Shown here in pieces: positions 1 to 8,821 of a stretch of DNA of 64,000 nucleotides. Every line of letters begins with the position of its first letter. The stretch's first letter is position 1. The position numbers and the translations under genes are program-made. This stretch comes from Cellvibrio sp. pealriver (GTDB lineage Bacteria; Pseudomonadota; Gammaproteobacteria; Pseudomonadales; Cellvibrionaceae): NCBI RefSeq assembly GCF_001183545.1, contig NZ_KQ236688.1, positions 2,900,895-2,964,894 of the forward strand, read 5' to 3'. The notes below the pieces were generated by a model. That model saw only the letters and a program-made list of their open reading frames with translations. It ran no database searches and was not told the origin of the DNA.

Positions 1-571
1 CACCCCAGGGGGATTGGGGGACCACAGAGGACCAGACCCACACCATGCCAGCCACAACCGAGGCGGCCGCCGGACTCGCCAAGCCAATAAAATATTTTTT
101 ATCGACAACACCGATCTGGGTGTTAAACCGAGCCAACCGTAAAGCCGCACACGCCATGTAGATAAATGCGGCAGCCCAGCCCCAACGCCCCAAATCCTGC
201 AATACCCAACTGAATACGACCAACGCAGGTGCAACACCAAATGAAACCATGTCGGCAAGACTATCGTACTGCTCACCAAATGCGCTTTGGGTGTTAGTCA
301 TGCGCGCAACACGGCCATCCATCCCATCCAGCAGCATGGAGACAAATATGGCGATTGCCGCATGGGTAAAATTGCCATTCATGGCAGAGACGATGGCATA
401 GAAACCACCGAAAAGTGCCCCGGTTGTAAATAGGTTAGGCAGGAGATACACACCTCGATGACGCACTTTTTTACCACCCTCCGACACCTCTTCCACCAGA
501 TCACCAAAAGGCAGAGGCCCCTCATGATCAACGGGATCCTGCTTGGACGGTTCGTTATCCTGCTGATTCAT
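1..571 (-). CDS. pssA: CDP-diacylglycerol-serine O-phosphatidyltransferase, 3' end beyond the window
   Basis: This membrane enzyme joins CDP-diacylglycerol and serine to make phosphatidylserine, the precursor of phosphatidylethanolamine. The frame is open from an ATG at 571 to the window edge, about 190 codons. The N-terminus is hydrophilic, and the CDP-alcohol phosphatidyltransferase signature follows at about residues 80-105 (LLDGMDGRVAR, then FGEQYDSLAD). Hydrophobic segments lie on either side. Only the C-terminal part is missing. It sits downstream of ilvC in the same direction, as in pseudomonads, but the ilvC terminator at 616-647 separates them. Confidence 0.93.
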   Translation of the reverse strand, partial: MNQQDNEPSKQDPVDHEGPLPFGDLVEEVSEGGKKVRHRGVYLLPNLFTTGALFGGFYAIVSAMNGNFTHAAIAIFVSMLLDGMDGRVARMTNTQSAFGEQYDSLADMVSFGVAPALVVFSWVLQDLGRWGWAAAFIYMACAALRLARFNTQIGVVDKKYFIGLASPAAASVVAGMVWVWSSVVPQSPWG

Positions 572-615
572 ACTTATCACTCCGATTAAGGGAGCGTCAT
601 TTTACACAGTCAGAA

Positions 616-647
616 ACAAAAAACGCGGCCTGAGCCGCGTTTTTTGT
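616..647 (-). terminator. Rho-independent terminator after ilvC
   Basis: A GC-rich 14-bp inverted repeat (arms 616-629 and 634-647, four-base loop) has an A-run on one side and a T-run on the other. It lies 17 bases past the ilvC stop codon. Confidence 0.85.
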
Positions 648-663
648 CGGAGCCAAAACTCAA

Positions 664-1701
<1,038 letters not shown>

Positions 1702-1802
1702 TTACCGCCTGAGAGTAGAAAATCACAAGGCGACTTGGATAAAAGGCGGCCAGTGTAGAGAAACACCTGCATCGCGTAAAATGATATATTCGCAATTCAA
1801 TA

Positions 1803-1817
1803 TTTCATTTTATGAAA
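1803..1817. promoter_or_regulatory. Palindrome in the ilvC/ilvY divergent region, candidate IlvY operator
   Basis: TTTCAT-TTT-ATGAAA is a perfect 6-bp inverted repeat with a 3-base spacer and contains the T-N11-A pattern of LysR-type sites. It lies 20 bases before ilvY and about 125 bases before ilvC, in the only control region the two genes share. The role is inferred from position. Confidence 0.45.
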
Positions 1818-1836
1818 CACAGTTATTACTCGCTTT

Positions 1837-2703
1837 ATGGATATCACCAAACTTCGCCTGTTTTGCAATCTCGCCAACAGCCTGCACTTTGGCCGCGCCG
1901 CCAATAGCAGCCACGTTTCTCCTTCCACACTTAGCCGCAATATCAAGCAACTGGAAGACGATTTAGGTGTGAGCCTGTTCGTGCGTGACAACCGCTCGGT
2001 GATACTCACCCACGAAGGCGAACAATTTTTAAGGTTTGCCAAAGAAGTGATCCAGCAGTGGGAGACGTATCAGGAATCGCTGCTGGCGCAAGCCGACCAA
2101 CTGCGCGGCCAACTCAGCATCTACTGCTCAGTCACCGCTAGCTATAGCTTCCTCTATGAAATCCTTACCGAGTTCCGTGTCAAGCACCCAGGCATTGCAA
2201 TCAAACTCCACACCGGCGATCCAGCGCAATCCATCGAGCGAATTTTGGCGGGTGATGAAGATATCGCCATCGCCGCCAAACCCGACAAATTGCCTGCAGG
2301 CATCAGCTTTAAGCCCATCAACAGCTCGCCGCTGATTTTTATCACTGCTAATAATGAAGATTGGCAAGACAAAGAATGGGATGAAATTCCGGTGATCATT
2401 CCGGAAGAAGGCTTGGCAAGGGAGCGCTTAAATATTTGGTTCGATTCACTCGGCATCAAACCGAATATTTATGCCGAGGTAAAAGGTAACGAGGCGATTG
2501 TGAGTATGGTGAGTTTGGGATTCGGTGTGGGGGTTGCGCCGCAAATCGTTGTCGATAACAGCCCACTTGCCGATAAAGTAAAACGTTTTGATCCGCAACC
2601 AGACCTCGGCCCTTATGACACGGGCATTTGTGTGATGGAAAAACGTTTGAAAAGTCCGATTGTGAAGGCGTTTTGGAGCCAACTGCGCGAACCGAATCGT
2701 TAG
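1837..2703 (+). CDS. ilvY: LysR-type activator of ilvC
   Basis: The 288-residue protein has the LysR layout: an N-terminal winged helix-turn-helix (residues 1-60, with HFGRAANSSHVSPSTLSRNIKQLE) and a two-lobed effector domain. It matches IlvY rather than a generic LysR protein through its opening MDITKLRLFCNLANSLHFGR and its position directly divergent from ilvC. IlvY senses acetolactate or acetohydroxybutyrate and activates ilvC. It ends 4 bases before the stop of the convergent glycosylase gene. Confidence 0.9.
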   Translation: MDITKLRLFCNLANSLHFGRAANSSHVSPSTLSRNIKQLEDDLGVSLFVRDNRSVILTHEGEQFLRFAKEVIQQWETYQESLLAQADQLRGQLSIYCSVTASYSFLYEILTEFRVKHPGIAIKLHTGDPAQSIERILAGDEDIAIAAKPDKLPAGISFKPINSSPLIFITANNEDWQDKEWDEIPVIIPEEGLARERLNIWFDSLGIKPNIYAEVKGNEAIVSMVSLGFGVGVAPQIVVDNSPLADKVKRFDPQPDLGPYDTGICVMEKRLKSPIVKAFWSQLREPNR

Positions 2704-2707
2704 ATAT

Positions 2708-3268
2708 TTACCGAAAGGGTTTGCTCAGAAAAGGCGAGCCGGCCAAGCCAAAACGCCAAGGCAAATCCATCGCTTTGGAAATTCCGATGCGCGGGCCAGC
2801 CACCACATCAATGGGTGTCATTGCAGGCGATAAGTGAAAAGGTTTTTGTGTGAGCGAGCGCCCATTAAACGTATGAACAATTTCCAATGCCTGCCCCACT
2901 CGCCCTGGCCCTGAACATAGCAATTTTTCCGCATCAACACCGCGCCGCTCGCGCATAACGTCCAAACCCTGTGTGGGCTGTATCGCACGAATTAAAACAC
3001 CTGCACCATGCCCTTCCGGCGCGCACACAAAATTCAAACACCAATGAATGCCATAAGAGCGATAAACATAGGCGCAACCCGGCGCACCAAACATAGCCAT
3101 ATTGCGCACACTCGGCCCAGAGAAAGTATGTGATGCAGGCTCGGATTGATCATAAGCCTCCACTTCAACAATTACACCGCCAACACCATTTACAAAAAAG
3201 TGCGCACCTATTAACTGGGGCGCAACTATGTGCGATGGTTGGGAGAAATCTATTGAGATACTTTTCAT
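2708..3268 (-). CDS. 3-methyladenine DNA glycosylase, AAG/MPG family
   Basis: A base-excision enzyme of the human AAG type that removes alkylated purines. It has 186 residues, near the family norm. Family signatures are visible: GVIVEVEAY with the catalytic Glu near residue 37, SHTFSGPSVRNMAMFGAPGCAYVYRSYGIHWCLN (only key residues matter: R, N, Y, H) and the C-terminal GPRIGISKA. It starts 3 bases after the stop of the preceding gene and so is probably the last gene of the lipid-type operon, an odd place for a DNA repair gene. Confidence 0.9.
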   Translation of the reverse strand: MKSISIDFSQPSHIVAPQLIGAHFFVNGVGGVIVEVEAYDQSEPASHTFSGPSVRNMAMFGAPGCAYVYRSYGIHWCLNFVCAPEGHGAGVLIRAIQPTQGLDVMRERRGVDAEKLLCSGPGRVGQALEIVHTFNGRSLTQKPFHLSPAMTPIDVVAGPRIGISKAMDLPWRFGLAGSPFLSKPFR

Positions 3269-3271
3269 ATG

Positions 3272-4177
3272 TTATTGTTGAGTGGAAGTAAAACCTTGCT
3301 GTTTTTTCAGCTCCATCAGCATTGCATGTAACATTTCCGTTGATAACCCATGCAACACCAAACGATAACCCGCGCGCAGGGTACTCATTGGAACTAGGGG
3401 GTGCTTGTTATTCAGCAGCACTAAGTGTTGTGGCGAATTTAAAATAGTCGCCACATACAAACCGATGGTTTCATCCAATTGCAGCGAGTTGGAGGCGCGC
3501 CAGAAGTCGTTATCGGTTAAAAATAATTGATAAGTCGGCGTGAACATTTCGATAGCCGTTTGCAGGTCGATGCCATTTAACCTGCCGCGCGGCATGGCTT
3601 CCAGTGTCACCTCCGGTTCTTTGATCATACTGAAATCTGGCTGCGCAACCGGCAGCAGTTTTTTATCGGCGTCGCGCAGGGCTTTGCCCAGACGAATCAC
3701 GAAGTTAAATAAATTTAAATCGTGTTTTAAAAATAATTCGTCCTTCAAATCATCCAGAGTTATTGGTTTCAAAGGTGATGTTTCAACTTTCACCGGTGAA
3801 TTAGCCGCAATAAATTCCAGTATCTGTGCGCCCATATGAAAGTGACGCAACACCAACCAGTTAGCCTCGGGGCGCACGCAATATTTCAAGCCAGTAGCGA
3901 GAATCCAGTGCAAGAATTTGGAGGCCGCCCACTTGCGCGGCACCACCACTTTAACAACTTGGATTAACACAATCAGCGTGCGCGCAATGGGGCGCACAAA
4001 GGGCAATAGAAATTGGCGCGATGGTGATGCCGAGTCAGTAAGCCAAGCCTGCTTAACATGATCCGGCAGGGGTGTGCTTTGATCCAAATACAGCGCAAGC
4101 CACGGATTAGGGTCGCGCGGATCGAATTCTGTTTGCAAAAACTCGGGTAACTGTTCTGTTTTTTCTACCTTATCCAT
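3272..4177 (-). CDS. Unknown protein in the lipid-type operon
   Basis: I do not recognise this 301-residue protein with certainty. The first 55 residues are acidic and proline-rich. One hydrophobic, basic-flanked stretch at about residues 57-100 (PFVRPIARTLIVLIQVVKVVVPRK region) could be membrane-associated. The rest looks soluble and helical. There is no signal peptide or known catalytic motif. The start has GGAG nine bases upstream, and the gene lies 3 bases from each neighbour. The tight packing implies co-expression with the ketosynthase/diiron fusion and a role in the same pathway. Confidence 0.75.
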   Translation of the reverse strand: MDKVEKTEQLPEFLQTEFDPRDPNPWLALYLDQSTPLPDHVKQAWLTDSASPSRQFLLPFVRPIARTLIVLIQVVKVVVPRKWAASKFLHWILATGLKYCVRPEANWLVLRHFHMGAQILEFIAANSPVKVETSPLKPITLDDLKDELFLKHDLNLFNFVIRLGKALRDADKKLLPVAQPDFSMIKEPEVTLEAMPRGRLNGIDLQTAIEMFTPTYQLFLTDNDFWRASNSLQLDETIGLYVATILNSPQHLVLLNNKHPLVPMSTLRAGYRLVLHGLSTEMLHAMLMELKKQQGFTSTQQ

Positions 4178-4180
4178 CTG

Positions 4181-6070
4181 TTATGACTCCAGAATATGTT
4201 CGAACTGCATAAGATACAGTTGAGCCGTGCGTTTGGCCGCAGCGATAATCGCACTTGCCGCCTTAGGATCAATCGCCATCACCAGTTCAACCGCCGCCAA
4301 CCAACGCGCGAGATGATGTTCGTCATTCGCTCCGTGATACTCCAAAAAGCGAAATGCACTTGCCGGTAAATCCACTTGTTTGCGCAGCAAGGGCAAGAGC
4401 GCAGGCACGATACGCTGACCAGTGCCTTCAATGATATAGATCGCACCTAATAAGCCAATGGGATTGGCTGTCGCGGCAAGCGAATGCAAATAGCTGTTCA
4501 AGGCTTCGCCACCGGGATTGCGGCGTAAATTATCCAACGGTTCAGTTCCACCTGCCGCGCAATAATCCTCATACAAAATTTTAAAATCGTTTTGCTCTTC
4601 GCCCGCATGAGTTTCAATTAATGCAGCAAGATCAGCATAGCTACCGGTGAGCGATGCCACGGCTTCGCGCATCCATTTACTGCCCTCGCGCACCTGCGGC
4701 ACCCACTGTGCAGTCCAGCTGCGATAATCCTCCAGCGTAAATTCATTGCTCACTAATTTGTGAATCACCGGGCTGCGCCAGACTTGCGAGCGGTAGTCAT
4801 GCCAAATACCTGCAAGGGTTGTTAATAAACTTTGCAAATGTTGCGGCGCAGATTGTGGATCGTGAGGTGCTGCAATAGCTGGTAGTTCGGTTTTTTCTGA
4901 GGCTGTCAATCTAATTGCGGGAGCAGGGTTGGCAACCAAAGGCGCATTAGCTTCTTCAACCTCAATCAACATATAAGCCGCCGTCATACGCCCCGACTCA
5001 GGAATAAAACAGAATATTTTTTCGCCCGGTTTAACCTGATGGGTGTCGAGAAATTCAGCCAGCATAATAAAAATCGAGGCGGAGCCGGTATTGCCGCGCG
5101 TGGTTAAGTTGCTGTACCAACGCTCGCGCGGAATGGTTAAGCCCGCCTTTGCCAGCAATTCTTCTACTACTGGAATAAAACGCGCCGATGAATAGTGACA
5201 AAGAAAATGATCAATCTCATTCGATGTAACCCAACCATCGTGGACGAGCTTTACATATTCGTGAATGCTCACATCAAACAAATGCGGCAGCAGGCGAATA
5301 TCTTGCCGCAGCGACAACGCACCTGCTGCCTCTGCCTCACTGGATGACGGAAAATCCAAGAAAGATTTGCTGCGATCTTCGGTTAAACCCAGTTGCATGC
5401 AGACCGGATAATCACCGGCAAAACTTTTTTGGTGAATCCAGTTTATTTTTAAGCGCACACCATTTTTTGCTTGCGGAATATCGGTAAGCAACACTGCGCC
5501 AGCTCCATCAGATAACATCCAACGCAAAAAGTGCGCATCAAAATCACTGCTGTAGCCGCGCGGTGCAAAGCGGCTTTTTTTAAAAATGCGCGAGGGCATT
5601 TCCGCTGTCGCCACCAAGGCTTGTTGATGCGCACCCAGCTCCACGGATTGCGCTGCGTAATTTAATGCGGAAATACCCGCAGCGCAGACCCCAAGGCTCG
5701 ATAAGGTTTCCATCGGCGGCGCACCCAACTCACCTTGCACCATGGCCGCAAAACCGGGGATTAGTGCATCACTGCCCGATGAACCTACCGCGAGCAAACT
5801 TACATCACTCAGGCTCGTATTGGCGCGCGCCAAACAATCGTGAATAGCATTGGCCGCAAGCTGCGTATGCGACGTCACTGTCTCGCCATTTTTATCAATT
5901 GCGTAATGGCGAGTTTGAATACCATTTTCTGCCAAAATTTTATTTTTGATGCGCAATGAAATGCGATTGAGCGGTGCAATAAAATCATCCATCGCCTGAT
6001 TATCAACAGGTTCACCCGGTAGGTGATAGCCCGCTGATTGAATGTAAACACGATTAAAACGGGTAGGCAT
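4181..6070 (-). CDS. Ketosynthase III (FabH/DarB-like) fused to a haem-oxygenase-like diiron domain
   Basis: A 629-residue two-domain protein. Residues 1-375 are a KAS III-type thiolase fold with a full Cys-His-Asn triad: C129 (SSLGVCAAG), H292 (FLCHYSSA) and N327 (RGNTGSAS). Such enzymes condense an acyl thioester with malonyl-ACP or a beta-keto thioester. Residues 376-410 are an Ala/Pro-rich linker. Residues 411-629 resemble the haem-oxygenase-like diiron oxidases (PF14518 type), with candidate ligands E486 and H488 (ETHAGEE), E548 (IIEGTGQ), and E577, H579, D583 and H586 (EYHGANDEHH). AAGGA lies about 6 bases before the ATG. It sits next to a desaturase and a hydroxylase, which suggests it builds and oxidises a fatty chain. 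The product is unknown. Confidence 0.85.
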   Translation of the reverse strand: MPTRFNRVYIQSAGYHLPGEPVDNQAMDDFIAPLNRISLRIKNKILAENGIQTRHYAIDKNGETVTSHTQLAANAIHDCLARANTSLSDVSLLAVGSSGSDALIPGFAAMVQGELGAPPMETLSSLGVCAAGISALNYAAQSVELGAHQQALVATAEMPSRIFKKSRFAPRGYSSDFDAHFLRWMLSDGAGAVLLTDIPQAKNGVRLKINWIHQKSFAGDYPVCMQLGLTEDRSKSFLDFPSSSEAEAAGALSLRQDIRLLPHLFDVSIHEYVKLVHDGWVTSNEIDHFLCHYSSARFIPVVEELLAKAGLTIPRERWYSNLTTRGNTGSASIFIMLAEFLDTHQVKPGEKIFCFIPESGRMTAAYMLIEVEEANAPLVANPAPAIRLTASEKTELPAIAAPHDPQSAPQHLQSLLTTLAGIWHDYRSQVWRSPVIHKLVSNEFTLEDYRSWTAQWVPQVREGSKWMREAVASLTGSYADLAALIETHAGEEQNDFKILYEDYCAAGGTEPLDNLRRNPGGEALNSYLHSLAATANPIGLLGAIYIIEGTGQRIVPALLPLLRKQVDLPASAFRFLEYHGANDEHHLARWLAAVELVMAIDPKAASAIIAAAKRTAQLYLMQFEHILES

Positions 6071-6073
6071 AAG

Positions 6074-6937
6074 CTAGTCCTTGTTGTGAAGCGAACGACT
6101 GCGCCAGCGCGGGTGCAGCAACGCCAATAAATAAGTGCGCAACATATAACGCAGTAAACTGTTTTCCTGCAACGCAGGATGAACTTGTGTTGCATACTGT
6201 TGGTGTAATTCCGGCAACTGCGACCAATGGGCACGCGGGTGTTGGTGGTGCGCAGTATGCAATCCGATATTAAATAACAAGGGGTTAAGCAAACCATAAA
6301 AATTGCGCGCAAACTGTAAATTATTGCCTGAACCATCGGCATGTGCGTGCTGCAAATAGTTAGTCGCCAACAACCAATGCAGCCCATGCAATTGCGGAAT
6401 TAAGACCAGCACCAGCCATTTTTCCCAATCAATCCACGCCAGCGCAATCCATAACCCAACAACAAGAAAATACTGCAACACACAATAATAAAAATACGCA
6501 CGTTGGAATTGATAACGGCGCTTTAAGTAAGCGAAAAATTCTGGATAGAGCACCGAAATCGCCTGCAGCGGATGCAACAAATAACCCAGTAAATGATTAG
6601 TGTCGCCGCGCGCACCGGGTGTATTAAAACGATAGGTGCGAGCCAGATCCTGCTCGCCATGTTGGTAGCGATGGTGGTTGCCAATATGGGAGGGATAAAA
6701 CACAAAGGTGGGATGCCCCTGCAAGAGCGTGAGCCATAAATCCGTCAGGCGATTTAACCGGCGTGAAGTCCAGATACGCAAGTGAATATGGTTATGGTGA
6801 ATCACCCCCACACCCAGCGTTAAAAATAATTCCAGCAAATACAGCGGCCAACTGAATCCCTGCTGCCATTGCCACACCACTAATGATGGCAACAGCAGCA
6901 AATAGGCAATGCTCTGCCAATCGCGCCAGTTACGCAT
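6074..6937 (-). CDS. Membrane fatty acid desaturase-like protein
   Basis: Integral-membrane non-haem diiron enzyme of the fatty acid desaturase family, 287 residues. The three histidine boxes are present: HHNHIH (about 47-52), HIGNHHRYQH (84-93) and HTAHHQHPRAHW (near 230). There are four or more hydrophobic segments. It should introduce a double bond, or a related oxidation, into a lipid acyl chain. Its start is 5 bases after the preceding stop and its stop is 3 bases before the ketosynthase fusion. Substrate and position cannot be told from sequence. Confidence 0.85.
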   Translation of the reverse strand: MRNWRDWQSIAYLLLLPSLVVWQWQQGFSWPLYLLELFLTLGVGVIHHNHIHLRIWTSRRLNRLTDLWLTLLQGHPTFVFYPSHIGNHHRYQHGEQDLARTYRFNTPGARGDTNHLLGYLLHPLQAISVLYPEFFAYLKRRYQFQRAYFYYCVLQYFLVVGLWIALAWIDWEKWLVLVLIPQLHGLHWLLATNYLQHAHADGSGNNLQFARNFYGLLNPLLFNIGLHTAHHQHPRAHWSQLPELHQQYATQVHPALQENSLLRYMLRTYLLALLHPRWRSRSLHNKD

Positions 6938-6942
6938 CTTAT

Positions 6943-7695
6943 TTAGCGCACACGCCAGCGGTTAATTTGTTTGTCGGCAGCATCGGCAGGCAAAGCGGTT
7001 TTAAAAATCCAATCCATAAACGGAAACATAAAACCGTAGTTGCCATTAAAACAGGCATGATGCAAATGGTGGCGGCGCGCACCGTTAAAAATCACGCGCG
7101 GCGAGCGCGGATTAAAATCAAAATTGGAATGACCAATACTATTGAACAGCAAACTAAACAAAGGCACAGAAAAAAGCGCATAAACACTAAAATCATGCAC
7201 TAACATGGGCAGCAGAATCACGTTGCCCAACATCAAAGCTTCAACCGGATGAAACGCATAAGTAGACCAGGGAGTGGTCACTACCGAGCGATGATGCGGC
7301 AAGTGAAAACGGCGCAACCAACGTGTGTGCAGCAACCAATGGTTGATATAAAAATGGATTTCATTCCAGATAACCAACACAAAAATTTCCAGCAGGATTT
7401 GTAACCCAGAAGGATTCTCCGCCAACTCCGCCCAACCCAGTTGCAGCAATCCCCAAGGGAAAATCATCCCCACTCCAAAAATCCCAATCGAACTGGCAGA
7501 CAACAACAGCTCTCGCCGCAACTGCCCCTCACCCAGTGGACGTGGATCAAGCTTGATGCCTATATGCACACGCGGCAGCAGCTGTTGGGTGAGCATCACA
7601 CTCAGCGCGCCAAACAACAAATAAATCCCACCGAAAAAAGCGAGACCAACACCAGCAATTTCAAAAATATTGCAATTTAAAATAAAGTCGCGCAT
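6943..7695 (-). CDS. Sterol desaturase / fatty acid hydroxylase superfamily protein
   Basis: Integral-membrane diiron hydroxylase, 250 residues. It carries the superfamily histidine pattern HFYINH, HLPHH, GHSNF and RRHHLHH, and about four hydrophobic stretches. Members hydroxylate, desaturate or cleave lipid substrates. Second gene of the operon, 24 bases after the lipoprotein gene and 5 bases before the desaturase. Two membrane diiron enzymes and one soluble-type diiron domain encoded in a row is the main argument for a lipid-modifying pathway. Confidence 0.87.
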   Translation of the reverse strand: MRDFILNCNIFEIAGVGLAFFGGIYLLFGALSVMLTQQLLPRVHIGIKLDPRPLGEGQLRRELLLSASSIGIFGVGMIFPWGLLQLGWAELAENPSGLQILLEIFVLVIWNEIHFYINHWLLHTRWLRRFHLPHHRSVVTTPWSTYAFHPVEALMLGNVILLPMLVHDFSVYALFSVPLFSLLFNSIGHSNFDFNPRSPRVIFNGARRHHLHHACFNGNYGFMFPFMDWIFKTALPADAADKQINRWRVR

Positions 7696-7719
7696 GGCTA
7701 ATAAAACTCGTTGTTGCTT

Positions 7720-8649
7720 TTACTGCAACTGTTCAGGTGTTTGCAGTGGAGGTAAATCGTTTGGCTGCCAGCTATCGCCGCGCTTAGTAGACCACACTGT
7801 CAGTTGAATATGCTGGCTGATATCGGAACCATCTAACTTAACACTGTATTTCTCATTTATCTGCGTAACAAAATGGCCATTCTGATACTGAGTTGTTGCA
7901 CCGTACACAGGCACCATACCCGAGTACATAATCAAACCGCCATTAGCGTCTTGCTTACCTTGATAGGCGTATGCCGCTTTTGCACCTTCAAGCAGGCTTT
8001 CATACACAGACTCTTTTGCTTTAGTCGGTAATGCGTCAATGGTAAAAGTGAGCGCGCAAATATCTTTTTCCGGCGATTGCGTCGAGCAAAACATCGAACG
8101 CGCATGAGTGACATCCCCCTCCAAAGTCTGGCCATTGCTGCTAATGGTCGCTTTTTTGGTTCCAGTCATAGGGACTTCCACTTCAATACCCACTCGCAAT
8201 CCATCACCAATGTAGGAAACATCCGGCAAATTGATGCGGTATTTTCCATCGGGGTTATTAGTAATCGAACTCCACTGTGCCTGCATATTGTAGGTTTCAT
8301 TGGTAGAGACCTCATCCTGATTAAAATCCATTTGCCCCGAAGCAACTACAGCACCTTGAACACGGGTCTCTTCGCTATCCAGTGAATATAAAGCACTATC
8401 TCCACTGCCTTCACGCACCACATCGGTTGCCAAGTAAATAGATGCATTAAGCTTGCGACTGGCATTAATTGAGGGTGACGCCAATGCATCCATAAAATCC
8501 AAACGTGCGTGCAAGGTAATTGGCTCGCCAGATGGAACCTCTTGCACCTCCTCAACAACATCACTTACTTGTTCCTCCTCTTTGGAAGATTGACCGCAGC
8601 CCGTAACGGCTAGCACACTTAAAAAACCAAGAGTGGCAATGTATTTCAT
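7720..8649 (-). CDS. Predicted lipoprotein of unknown function
   Basis: A 309-residue protein with a lipoprotein signal peptide (MKYIATLGFLSVLAVTGC; lipidated Cys near residue 18), followed by an acidic, Glu-rich spacer. The mature part looks beta-rich and I do not recognise a family. The ATG at 8649 is preferred over the in-frame TTG six bases upstream because AAGG lies 7 bases before it and it begins a normal signal sequence. It is the first gene of the operon that runs to the glycosylase at 2708. The next gene follows after 24 bases. Confidence 0.8.
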   Translation of the reverse strand: MKYIATLGFLSVLAVTGCGQSSKEEEQVSDVVEEVQEVPSGEPITLHARLDFMDALASPSINASRKLNASIYLATDVVREGSGDSALYSLDSEETRVQGAVVASGQMDFNQDEVSTNETYNMQAQWSSITNNPDGKYRINLPDVSYIGDGLRVGIEVEVPMTGTKKATISSNGQTLEGDVTHARSMFCSTQSPEKDICALTFTIDALPTKAKESVYESLLEGAKAAYAYQGKQDANGGLIMYSGMVPVYGATTQYQNGHFVTQINEKYSVKLDGSDISQHIQLTVWSTKRGDSWQPNDLPPLQTPEQLQ

Positions 8650-8784
8650 AAACAAACCTTAATGAGAGAGCTGGTTGATAGAGGAGTAATCTACCGAGGT
8701 TACAAAATATAACGCTACGCAACTGAATGAACTAATCAATTTGTGATGGACGGCAATTATTTTAGACGGGAAATTTTTTGCACT

Positions 8785-8812
8785 AAAAACACTGAACTGC
8801 ACTCGCAGTTCA
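8785..8812 (-). terminator. Terminator after the IF2N-KAP gene
   Basis: TGAACTGC and GCAGTTCA (8793-8800 and 8805-8812) form an 8-bp stem with a 4-base loop. On the minus strand the stem is followed within three bases by a five-T run (8785-8789). It lies just past the stop at 8822 and separates that gene from the lipid operon. Confidence 0.6.
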
Positions 8813-8821
8813 ACTTTCTGA

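Noticed and set aside
4181..6070. Assignment of the ketosynthase fusion to dialkylresorcinol (DarB/StlD) synthesis.
   Set aside because: The ketosynthase part could belong there, but no DarA-type aromatase or dedicated ACP is present in the operon.
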